From assembly GCA_947478535.1 (NCBI GenBank), contig CANJXD010000169.1, positions 1-10,376 on the forward strand: a stretch of DNA of 10,376 bases. Reading direction: 5' to 3'. The stretch comes from Acetobacteraceae bacterium. GTDB taxonomy: Bacteria > Pseudomonadota > Alphaproteobacteria > Acetobacterales > Acetobacteraceae. Shown here one piece after another: positions 1 through 6,261 of this stretch. The translations under genes were made by a program, and so were the position numbers. The notes beneath the pieces were generated by a model, which saw nothing but the letters and a program-made list of their open reading frames with translations, made no database searches and was not told the DNA's origin. Each line of letters starts with the position of its first letter. The stretch's first letter is position 1.

Positions 1-90
1 CATTACTTCTTAGAGTTGATGGCATGCCGGTGGCGCAACAACCTGACCAGACGGTGCATCCGGCGAATGCCGCGCACCGGTCCGTCATGT

Positions 91-150
91 GCCCCCGTTG
101 GCGCCCCCGTTGTCGCCCCGGGTGGCGTCCCGGGCGGCGCCCTCGCGCGA
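91..150. repeat. Degenerate 12-bp tandem repeat, about 4-5 units
   Basis: Units start at 91, 103, 115, 127 and 139. They read GCCCCCGTTGGC, GCCCCCGTTGTC, GCCCCGGGTGGC, GTCCCGGGCGGC and a diverged fifth unit GCCCTCGCGCGA. The first two differ at one position and later units drift. The repeat lies beyond the stop codon of the last operon gene, so it is not part of that protein. Twelve bp is a multiple of three, so it could be the remnant of a coding repeat, but no convincing gene covers it. It may equally be replication slippage in GC-rich DNA. Confidence 0.55.
117..134 (-). terminator. Possible GC hairpin downstream of the operon
   Basis: CCCGGG at 117-122 and again at 129-134 can pair across a 6-base loop, because CCCGGG is its own reverse complement. 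It lies 37-54 bases beyond the stop codon of the last operon gene. No T-run follows on the minus strand, so it is not a typical intrinsic terminator. It could slow polymerase or protect the 3' end, or simply be a by-product of the tandem repeat in which it sits. Confidence 0.2.
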
Positions 151-170
151 TGACGCTCCCGCCGGGATGG

Positions 171-1013
171 TCAGCCCGGCCGCTTTTCCCACCCATGGTG
201 GGCCAGGATGTCGTGGCTGGCGGCGAGGTCGCCATCGGGATCGGTGCCAGGCTGGGCCGCATCGGTGATGATCTCCAGCACCGTCAGCCCCTGGTAGCCG
301 ATCTCCCGCAGCGCCGCGCCCGCCGGGCCCGGCTCGACGATCCCGGTGCCGAGGCGATCATGCTTGAACGCCTCGAACCCGGTGTCGGAGATGTGCACGT
401 TCTTGATGCGTGCGCCCAGCATGTGGATTGCCGCCGCCACGTCTTCCTTGATGTAGGCGCTGTTGCAGACGTCGAAGTTGATGCCGACCGAGGCGTCGAT
501 CTCGTTCGCCACATCCAGCATGTCCCGCGCCGTGGGCAGGAAGGTGAAGGGCACGTTCTCCAGGATCACCTCGGTCCCCGAGCCCTTCGCATGCGCCACC
601 AGTTCCTGCATGCCGCGGATGAACCAGTCCCGCATCCAGGGGACCGGCGGATTGATCAGCGAGTTGACCGGCCCCGGGATCGCGCAGACCAGCGGGCAGC
701 CGACCAGGGCCGCGAGGTCGATCGCCTCCTTGTAGCGGTCCAGCGTGTAGCGCCGCATGATCGGGCAGGTGCTGTTCGGGTTGTTGTCGAGCAGCGGGTA
801 GCAGAAGGAGGTGATGGCGGCCCCTTCGCCATCCAGCCAGTTGCGCAGTTCCCGCTTGGCGGCGGGCGTCATCTCCGCCGGCCACAGATGCGGCGGGAAG
901 ATCATCATCTCGAAATTGCGGTAGCCCTGCGCCGCCAGGTGCTGCAATGCCCCGAGGCCGGTATGGGAATACAGGAAGGGGAAGGTCGAGGCAGCGACGC
1001 GAAACTCGGACAT
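171..1013 (-). CDS. Sugar phosphate isomerase/epimerase-type TIM-barrel protein (xylose-isomerase-like)
   Basis: This 280-residue cytosolic protein belongs to the AP-endonuclease-2/xylose-isomerase-like TIM-barrel superfamily, whose members isomerise or epimerise sugars, or dehydrate keto acids, using a divalent metal. The expected metal ligands are visible on successive strands: Glu152 (ILENVPF), Asp181 (NFDVCNS), His207 (NVHISD) and Glu247 (TVLEIITDA). Gly-Thr-Gly at 222-224, a loop common in the family, precedes the last helices. Length is normal for the family. The ATG at 1013 is supported by GAGGAG eight bases upstream. It is the last gene of the operon, 12 bp after an SDR gene, and fits interconversion of the imported compound or an intermediate. 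The exact substrate is not readable. Myo-inosose dehydratase, hydroxypyruvate isomerase and ketose 3-epimerase are all members of the same fold, and I cannot choose among them. Confidence 0.85.
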   Translation of the reverse strand: MSEFRVAASTFPFLYSHTGLGALQHLAAQGYRNFEMMIFPPHLWPAEMTPAAKRELRNWLDGEGAAITSFCYPLLDNNPNSTCPIMRRYTLDRYKEAIDLAALVGCPLVCAIPGPVNSLINPPVPWMRDWFIRGMQELVAHAKGSGTEVILENVPFTFLPTARDMLDVANEIDASVGINFDVCNSAYIKEDVAAAIHMLGARIKNVHISDTGFEAFKHDRLGTGIVEPGPAGAALREIGYQGLTVLEIITDAAQPGTDPDGDLAASHDILAHHGWEKRPG

Positions 1014-1021
1014 GTCGGTGT

Positions 1022-1027
1022 CTCCTC
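1022..1027 (-). promoter_or_regulatory. Ribosome binding site of the isomerase gene
   Basis: On the minus strand GAGGAG lies eight bases before the ATG at 1013. It overlaps the TGA stop of the preceding SDR gene (1026-1028), so translation of the last gene is probably coupled to its neighbour. Confidence 0.65.
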
Positions 1028-1748
1028 AGAGGGTTGATTCAAGCCGGGTATTGACGATCATCTCGGCGACATGCGCCTGGTCCGGCAGCCGCAGCAGCAG
1101 GCTGACGATCTCGGCGACGGTATCGGGTTGCAGCCGCCCCGGGCCTGGCGTGACGCCGGGGATGCCGTCCAGAAGTTCGGTGTCGATGGCGCCGGGGCAG
1201 AGCGCGGTGGCGCGCACCCCCGCCTCATGCCCCGCGAAGCGCGCGGCATGGGTCAGCGCCACCAGCGCGTGCTTCGACATCGCATAGCCGATGGAGACGC
1301 TGACATCGCGGATGCGCTTGCCGTCGGTGGAGGCGATGTTGACCACCCGCCCATGCCCCGCGGCGCGCAGATGCGGCAACGCCGCGCGGATGGTGCGGAA
1401 GGGCGCCTTGACGTTGACCTCCCACATCGCATCCAGCGCCGCCTCATCCGGGTCCTCGAAGGTGACGCGCCGCAGGATGCCGGCATTGTTCACCAGCCCG
1501 TCGAGCCGGCCGTGGGCAGCGATGGTGGCCTCGATCCAGGCGGCGGCGTCGGCCGGGATGGTCGCGTCGAAGCGATGGAACGTCACGGCCGCACCGCCCG
1601 AAAGCCCAAGCCGCGCGGCCGCCGCCTTCGGGTTCCGCACGCCGAGCGACAGCGCGTAGCCATCGCCGTGCAGCCGGCGCGCGATCGCGGCACCCAGGCC
1701 GCGGGAAGCACCGGACAAGGCGATGACGCGGCCGGCGGGGTCGATCAT
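1026..1748 (-). CDS. Classical short-chain dehydrogenase/reductase (SDR)
   Basis: This 240-residue NAD(P)-dependent oxidoreductase has all classical SDR landmarks. The nucleotide-binding loop SGASRGLG is at 12-19 (Ser in place of the usual Thr), the NNAG motif at 87-90, the structural Asn112 in VNVKAPF, Ser140 in NIAS, and the catalytic pair Tyr155 and Lys159 in YAMSK. CPGAIDTEL (184-192) is the usual PG segment after the active site. Arg38 just after the second strand hints at NADP(H), which is an inference. The ATG at 1748 follows the preceding stop by only 2 bp, and 12 bp separate its own stop from the next gene. In this operon it most likely oxidises or reduces a hydroxyl/keto group of a sugar or sugar acid. 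FabG-like naming would be misleading here. The substrate is unknown. Confidence 0.9.
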   Translation of the reverse strand: MIDPAGRVIALSGASRGLGAAIARRLHGDGYALSLGVRNPKAAAARLGLSGGAAVTFHRFDATIPADAAAWIEATIAAHGRLDGLVNNAGILRRVTFEDPDEAALDAMWEVNVKAPFRTIRAALPHLRAAGHGRVVNIASTDGKRIRDVSVSIGYAMSKHALVALTHAARFAGHEAGVRATALCPGAIDTELLDGIPGVTPGPGRLQPDTVAEIVSLLLRLPDQAHVAEMIVNTRLESTL

Positions 1749-1750
1749 GC

Positions 1751-2533
1751 TCAGAACAGCCCCTGATAGACGCCGCCATCATTGACGATGTTCTGCGCCG
1801 TCATGAAGCCCGCCTGCGCGCTGCAGAGATAGGCGACGAGGTCACCGCATTCGATCGGGTCGGCGAAGCGGCCGGCCGGGCAGCCCTTCAGACGGTCCTC
1901 GACAATCGCTTCATAGCTCACACCGCCGCGCGCGGCATGGCCGTGCAGGTTGGTCCGCAACGCATCGGTGTCGAACAGGCCAGGGCAGACGCTGTTGACG
2001 GTGACGTTGTGGCCGATCAGCTCGCGCCCGATGGCGGCGATGGCGGCGGCAAGGCCCGCGCGGGCGGAATGGCTGTGCGCGAAGCCGACCTGCGGGAACT
2101 TGATGAAGGACACGCTGATGTTGACGATGCGGCCGAACTTGCGGTCGCACATGCCGGGCGCGGTGCGGCGGATCAGGTCGATGGACGAGAAGAAGTGCTC
2201 ATCCCACCAGCGGCGACATTCGGCTTCGTCCCATAGCCGGAAATTGCCGGGCACCTGCCGCGTGCCGGGGCTGGTCACCAGGATATCCGGCACCGGGCAG
2301 GCGGCGAGCAGCGCATCGCGCCCGGCGGCGGTGTTCACATCGCCGGCGACGGTGGTGACGCGCACGCCGTGGGCGGCGCGCAATTCGATGGCTGCGTCTT
2401 CCAGCGGGCCAGGCGTGCGGGCGATCAGCGTGAGGTCACAGCCCTCACGCGCCAGCGCTTCGGCACAGGCGCGGCCGAGGCCCTTGCTTGCCGCGCAGAC
2501 GATGGCCTGCCGGCCGCGGATGCGGAGATCCAT
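1751..2533 (-). CDS. Atypical SDR-family protein lacking the YxxxK pair
   Basis: This 260-residue Rossmann-fold protein is plainly SDR by architecture, but several hallmark positions differ. The nucleotide loop is CAASKGLG (13-20) rather than TGxxxGxG, the NNAG position reads TSPG (87-90), and the expected Tyr-x-x-x-Lys site aligns with SHSAR, that is Ser154 and Arg158, followed by the usual AGL. Ser140/Ser142 remain in NISVS, and CPGLFDTD (183-190) and the C-terminal NDGG (251-254) are conserved. From memory, an SDR subgroup with (N/S)xARAGL at this place exists, so this is a family variant rather than recent decay. The frame is intact with normal length. It starts 3 bp after the DapA-family gene and ends 2 bp before the classical SDR. 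It may work with other acid/base residues or as a non-catalytic partner; the role is unknown. Confidence 0.85.
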   Translation of the reverse strand: MDLRIRGRQAIVCAASKGLGRACAEALAREGCDLTLIARTPGPLEDAAIELRAAHGVRVTTVAGDVNTAAGRDALLAACPVPDILVTSPGTRQVPGNFRLWDEAECRRWWDEHFFSSIDLIRRTAPGMCDRKFGRIVNISVSFIKFPQVGFAHSHSARAGLAAAIAAIGRELIGHNVTVNSVCPGLFDTDALRTNLHGHAARGGVSYEAIVEDRLKGCPAGRFADPIECGDLVAYLCSAQAGFMTAQNIVNDGGVYQGLF

Positions 2534-2536
2534 CGC

Positions 2537-3442
2537 CTAATGCTCCACGCCGAGGGAAGCGAGGCCGCGTTTCAGCCCCTCCAGCGGTTCGCCGACGCAG
2601 GGCAGCAGCGGTGCGCGGGGGACGCCGCCGCCGGGAAATCCCAGATGGTCCATCGCCGCCTTGGTCGCGGGATACAGCGTGCGGCCATCGGACACGAACA
2701 GGTCGGTCAGCCGGCGGCAGGTTGCCTGCAAGGCCTCGGCTTCGGCGATGCGGCCGGCCTTCGCGGCATGGAACAATTGGGTGCAGCCCTTCCAGACATT
2801 CGGGAAGCAATCGACCGTGCCATCGGCACCGAGCAGCACGGCCGGTACGCCGAACACCGAGGACGGGCCGCAGAACACGCGCAGATCATCCTTCACCGCC
2901 AGCAGGGTCGCGTAGAAATTGTTCCAGTCGCCGCTGCTTTCCTTGATGGCCACGACCTTCTCCAAGGTGGCGAGGCGTCGCGCCAGCGCGGGCGAGATCG
3001 CGTTCACCGCGTTGCCCGGGATGTTGTAGGCCATGATCGGCAGCGGGGAGCCGGCGGAGACCGTGGCGAAATGCGCGAAGATCTCGTCATCCGACAGCTT
3101 CACGAAATAGGGCGGCAGCACCAGCACGCCGTCGGCACCCGCTTCCGCCGCCATATGGGCGTAGGCCAGCGTCTCCGCCGCGCCGACGCAGCCGACACCG
3201 ACGATCGCGGTGCCGCGCCCGCGGGTAGCTGCCACCGTGCTGGCATACAGCGCGCGGCGTTCCTCGGCCGAGAGCGACCAGAATTCGCCGGTGCAGCCGC
3301 AGGCGACGACGCCTGTTGCGCCATCGTCCAGCAGGCGCGCGATATTGGCCACGAAGCCATCGTGGTCGACCGCGCCCGAGGCATCGAAGGGTGTGGTGAC
3401 GGCGGGCATCGGGCCGGCCCAGTCCACGCTGTTGCGATCCAT
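2537..3442 (-). CDS. Dihydrodipicolinate synthase/N-acetylneuraminate lyase-family protein (class I aldolase or dehydratase)
   Basis: This 301-residue (beta/alpha)8 enzyme forms a Schiff base between a lysine and a 2-keto acid. The signature GCTGEF is at 49-54, PPYF at 110-113, the catalytic Tyr139 in YNIPG and the Schiff-base Lys167 in IKESSGD. Two positions differ from true DapA: the first Thr of GTTGE is Cys50, and the Arg that grips aspartate semialdehyde in E. coli DapA (YNVPSR) is Asn144. Lysine biosynthesis is therefore unlikely. A catabolic role (2-keto-3-deoxy sugar acid aldolase or dehydratase) is inferred from the operon. The ATG at 3442 is preferred because AGGAG lies seven bases upstream. 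A start at 3469 would lie inside the ATPase gene. It sits 13 bp after the ATPase and 3 bp before an SDR, a position typical of substrate-specific catabolic genes. Confidence 0.88.
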   Translation of the reverse strand: MDRNSVDWAGPMPAVTTPFDASGAVDHDGFVANIARLLDDGATGVVACGCTGEFWSLSAEERRALYASTVAATRGRGTAIVGVGCVGAAETLAYAHMAAEAGADGVLVLPPYFVKLSDDEIFAHFATVSAGSPLPIMAYNIPGNAVNAISPALARRLATLEKVVAIKESSGDWNNFYATLLAVKDDLRVFCGPSSVFGVPAVLLGADGTVDCFPNVWKGCTQLFHAAKAGRIAEAEALQATCRRLTDLFVSDGRTLYPATKAAMDHLGFPGGGVPRAPLLPCVGEPLEGLKRGLASLGVEH

Positions 3443-3449
3443 GGCGGTT

Positions 3450-3454
3450 CTCCT
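3450..3454 (-). promoter_or_regulatory. Ribosome binding site deciding the lyase start
   Basis: On the minus strand AGGAG stands seven bases before the ATG at 3442. It lies in the 13-bp gap just after the ATPase stop codon, which argues for this start over the upstream in-frame codon at 3469. Confidence 0.7.
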
Positions 3455-3455
3455 G

Positions 3456-4523
3456 TCAGGCGAGGGCAAGTGTGACGGGCAGGCGGGTGCCCTTGGGCGC
3501 GTCGAACATGTGAAGGCGCTGCGCGCGCAGGCCCCAGGCGAGGGTGTCTCCAGCGCGGAGTGCCATGTCGGGTGGGGCGCGCGCGGTCAGGGCATCGCCC
3601 CCCGGCAGGTCCAGCGCCACGATCTGCTCGTGGCCGGTCGGCTCCACCAGGCGGATGCGGGCCGTGAAGGGGCCAGTGCCGAGGATCACATCCTCCGGCC
3701 GGATGCCCAGCACCATGGGGCCCGCCGCGTCGATCCGCAGTGTCACCGCGGGGTGTTGGAACAGGCCATCTTGCGCCTCGCCCCGCAGCAGCGACATGCC
3801 GGGGGACCCGATGAAGCCGGCGACGAACAGGTTGGCCGGGCGTTCATAGACATCGGATGGCGTGCCGAATTGCTGCAGCACCCCTTCATGCATGACGGCG
3901 ATGCGATCCGACATCGTCATCGCTTCCAACTGGTCATGCGTGACATAGACGAAGGTGCGGCCGAGCCTGCGGTGCAACTCGACAAGTTCGGCGCGCATGT
4001 GGCTGCGGAGCTTGGCGTCGAGGTTCGACAGCGGTTCATCCAGCAGGAACACCCGCGGGTCCCGCACCAGCGCCCGGCCGAGCGCCACGCGCTGCTGCTG
4101 GCCCCCGGACAATTGCCGGGGCTTGCGGGCGAGGAGCGTGCCGAGTTGCAGGGTCTCCGCGACCTGCGCGACGCGCACGGCGCGTTCAGCCTTGGCCACG
4201 CCGCGCTTCTTCAGGGGATAGGCGATGTTCTCGGCCACCGTCATGTGCGGGTACAGCGCATAGGATTGGAACACCATGGCGATGTCGCGCGCGCCGGGGG
4301 CCACGTCATTCACCACGCGACCACCGATGGAGATATCGCCGGCTGTCGGAAACTCCAGCCCCGCCAGCATCCGGAGCGTCGTCGTCTTGCCGCAGCCGGA
4401 TGGCCCGAGCAGGCTGACAAACTCGCCGCCGGCGATGATCAGGTTCAGGTCACGCACCGCGAAGGCATCGCCAAACGCCTTCTGCACACCGTCGAAGCGG
4501 ACCTCGAAACGCGTGTCGGTCAT
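3456..4523 (-). CDS. ABC transporter ATPase, MalK/UgpC type
   Basis: This 355-residue protein supplies ATP hydrolysis on the cytoplasmic face of the importer formed with the two upstream permeases. Visible motifs are Walker A GPSGCGKTT (40-48), the Q-loop Gln86 in VFQSYAL, the signature LSGGQQQR (138-145), Walker B VFLLDEP (158-164), the D-loop SNLDAKLR (166-173) and the switch His196 in VTHDQ. A C-terminal TOBE-type regulatory extension follows, with GIRPEDV at 273-279, the mark of the CUT1/MalK group that imports sugars, glycerol phosphate or polyols. The open frame extends far upstream, but the true start is the ATG at 4523, which overlaps the permease stop in ATGA and gives the standard MalK N-terminus. 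The protein is complete, with no missing catalytic residue. ATPases of this type are sometimes shared between transporters. Confidence 0.95.
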   Translation of the reverse strand: MTDTRFEVRFDGVQKAFGDAFAVRDLNLIIAGGEFVSLLGPSGCGKTTTLRMLAGLEFPTAGDISIGGRVVNDVAPGARDIAMVFQSYALYPHMTVAENIAYPLKKRGVAKAERAVRVAQVAETLQLGTLLARKPRQLSGGQQQRVALGRALVRDPRVFLLDEPLSNLDAKLRSHMRAELVELHRRLGRTFVYVTHDQLEAMTMSDRIAVMHEGVLQQFGTPSDVYERPANLFVAGFIGSPGMSLLRGEAQDGLFQHPAVTLRIDAAGPMVLGIRPEDVILGTGPFTARIRLVEPTGHEQIVALDLPGGDALTARAPPDMALRAGDTLAWGLRAQRLHMFDAPKGTRLPVTLALA

Positions 4524-5353
4524 CCCTTCACGCCCCCGGCGCCGAAGCCTCGGGTCAGGTAGCTTTGCAGGAAGGCGAAGATGATGATGAGCGGCAGGCT
4601 CATCATGACGGAAGCAGCCATCAGCAGGGACCATTCGATGTTGAAGGCGCTGACCAGCATGGACATCACGCCGGTGGTGAGCGGGCGCGCGTCGTCGGTA
4701 TTCACCAGCACCAGCGCGTAGAGATATTCGTTCCAGGACAGGATGAAGGTGAACAGGCTGGTGGAGATGATGCCGGGCAGCGCCTGCGGCAGGATGACGT
4801 CGAAGAACGCCTCCATCCGGGTCGCGCCATCGACCAGGGCGGCGGCCTCCAGGTCGTCGGGGATGCCCTGCATGAAGCTGCGCAGCAGCCACAGCGCGTA
4901 GGGCAGGGCGAAGGTGGTGTAGGCGATGACCAGGCTCAGCAGCGAATTGGCGACGCCCAGCCAGACCATCATCAGATACAGCGGCAACAGCAGCACGACC
5001 GAGGGCAGCAGGTAGGTGAACAGCACCAGCCGCGCCAGGGCCTCTCGCCCCCGATAGCGGAAGCGCACCAGGCTGTGCGCACCGAGTGTCGCGACGGCGA
5101 CCACCAGCACCGTCGTCGCTGTCGACAGCACCAGCGAGTTGCGCATGTAGAGCAGGAACGGTGTTTCGGTCAGCAGCCGGATGTAGTGTTCGAAGGTGAC
5201 GCTTTCCGGCCAGAAGGTCGGCGGGATGCGGAACAGCTCGAATTGCGGCTTGACCGAGGTGATGACCATCCACACCAGCGGGAAGGCGACGATGAAGACG
5301 ACGGCCCAGGCCAGCAGGTTGAAGGCGATGCGCCCCGCGATGCCGCGCTTCAC
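4520..5353 (-). CDS. ABC sugar-type permease, MalG/UgpE-like
   Basis: This 277-residue inner-membrane protein has about six hydrophobic segments (roughly 10-33, 70-95, 107-130, 137-158, 192-214 and 243-265). The cytoplasmic EAA loop at 169-190, EAAALVDGATRMEAFFDVILPQ, is the coupling helix that docks on the ATPase. The short N-terminus and the Lys-Pro near residue 35 before a long periplasmic stretch are typical of MalG-side subunits. The start is GTG at 5351-5353, overlapping the stop of the preceding permease as GTGA. Its own stop overlaps the ATPase start as ATGA, so the three genes are probably translationally coupled. It should pair with the other permease as a heterodimer. Substrate specificity cannot be inferred from this subunit. 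Confidence 0.93.
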   Translation of the reverse strand: MKRGIAGRIAFNLLAWAVVFIVAFPLVWMVITSVKPQFELFRIPPTFWPESVTFEHYIRLLTETPFLLYMRNSLVLSTATTVLVVAVATLGAHSLVRFRYRGREALARLVLFTYLLPSVVLLLPLYLMMVWLGVANSLLSLVIAYTTFALPYALWLLRSFMQGIPDDLEAAALVDGATRMEAFFDVILPQALPGIISTSLFTFILSWNEYLYALVLVNTDDARPLTTGVMSMLVSAFNIEWSLLMAASVMMSLPLIIIFAFLQSYLTRGFGAGGVKG

Positions 5354-6261
5354 TTGCGCTCTCCGTCACGAGACAGGCGCAGATACAGCAGCATGAAGGA
5401 CAGCATCACCAGCATCATCGCAACCGCCACGGCGCTCGCGCGGCCCATGTCGTTCAGGCCGAAGGCTTCCTTGTAGACCATCAGGGGCAGCGTCTGGGTG
5501 GCGATCACCGGGCCACCGCCGGTCAACAGGTAGATCAGGTCGAATTCCTTGAAGTCCCATATGGCGCGCAGCAGGATCACCACCATCAGGACGTCCTTCA
5601 ACTGCGGCAGGGTCACGTCCGTGAACCGGCTCCAGGCGCCGGCGCCGTCGATGCGGGCCGCCTCATACAAGGCTTCGGGAATAGTCTGCAGCCGTGCCAG
5701 GACGGCGATGACGACGAAGGGAAAATACTTCCACGCGCCGACCAGCACGATGCTGACCATGGCATTCGGCATGCTGCCCAGCCAATCCAGCGGTATCGAC
5801 AGCAGCCCGGTCCACATGGCCAGGTGGTTCAGGATTCCATAGAGATCGTTGAACAGCCAGCGCCAGACCAGCACCGCGACCACGGTGGACACGAAATAGG
5901 GAAACAGGATCAGGCTGCGCGCCAGGCTGCGCATCACCATGGCCTGGTTGAGCATCAGCGCCGCGGCGACGCCGAACACGATCTGCAAGGTGAGCGTCAG
6001 CACCGTCCAGACCGCGGTGTTCAGCAGCGATCGCCAGAACTCCGGCGATGCCGCCAGTTCGGCATAATTCGCAAACCCGATGAAGTTGCCCTGCAGCGTG
6101 GGGGTGAAGATGCGGAACAGGCTGAGATACAGCGCCGAGACCAGCGGATAGACGATCACCGCGCAGAAGATCAGCACCGTCGGTGCGATCAGCATGACGC
6201 CCAGCAAAGCGTCCTTACGGTCGAGCGGATTGACCCGCTCGACCGCGTGCTTCGCCGACAC
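5350..6261 (-). CDS. ABC sugar-type permease, MalF/UgpA-like
   Basis: This 303-residue inner-membrane protein is the first permease half of the importer. Hydrophobic segments lie at about 19-46, 80-105, 117-137, 168-190, 222-240 and 275-295. The EAA loop is EAARIDGAGAWSRFTDVTLPQ at 200-220. The FLxWGxxxxP-like stretch LTGGGP (246-251) is common in UgpA-like subunits. The start is GTG at 6259-6261, directly after the stop of the solute-binding protein gene with no spacer (TGAGTG on the coding strand). No strong Shine-Dalgarno sequence is seen, so expression probably depends on re-initiation by ribosomes finishing the upstream gene. A later in-frame ATG (Met23) would cut into the first membrane segment and is less likely. 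The 3' end overlaps the next permease by 4 bp. Confidence 0.92.
   Translation of the reverse strand: MSAKHAVERVNPLDRKDALLGVMLIAPTVLIFCAVIVYPLVSALYLSLFRIFTPTLQGNFIGFANYAELAASPEFWRSLLNTAVWTVLTLTLQIVFGVAAALMLNQAMVMRSLARSLILFPYFVSTVVAVLVWRWLFNDLYGILNHLAMWTGLLSIPLDWLGSMPNAMVSIVLVGAWKYFPFVVIAVLARLQTIPEALYEAARIDGAGAWSRFTDVTLPQLKDVLMVVILLRAIWDFKEFDLIYLLTGGGPVIATQTLPLMVYKEAFGLNDMGRASAVAVAMMLVMLSFMLLYLRLSRDGERK

Larger units (their letters stand above)
1..170. other. Left flank without a supportable gene
   Basis: This stretch lies downstream of the last gene of the minus-strand operon and runs to the window edge. Frames that cross it on the plus strand are antisense continuations over the isomerase gene and have no recognisable domain. 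On the minus strand a short basic frame ends with TAA at 3-5, and a CAT at 1-3 could be an ATG reading off the left edge, but neither can be supported. The contents that can be described are a 12-bp tandem repeat (91-150), a GC-rich hairpin (117-134) and a short AT-richer patch at 1-20. Confidence 0.6.

Noticed and set aside
3..59. Short basic minus-strand frame (ATG at 57-59, TAA at 3-5)
   Set aside because: Only 18 codons, no convincing ribosome binding site and no recognised family, so it cannot be supported as a gene.
24..1037. Plus-strand open frame of 337 codons at the left end
   Set aside because: It is the shadow of the isomerase gene: Arg/His/Gly-rich, no recognisable domain, and the opposite strand has clear TIM-barrel metal ligands.
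2537..3442. Calling the DapA-family gene dapA for lysine biosynthesis
   Set aside because: The Arg that binds aspartate semialdehyde is replaced by Asn144, GTTGE has Cys50, and the gene sits in a transport/catabolic operon.
4524..5369. N-terminal extension of the ATPase frame reaching 5369
   Set aside because: The extra residues are an off-frame reading of the permease gene. The MalK family N-terminus and the ATGA overlap place the start at 4523.
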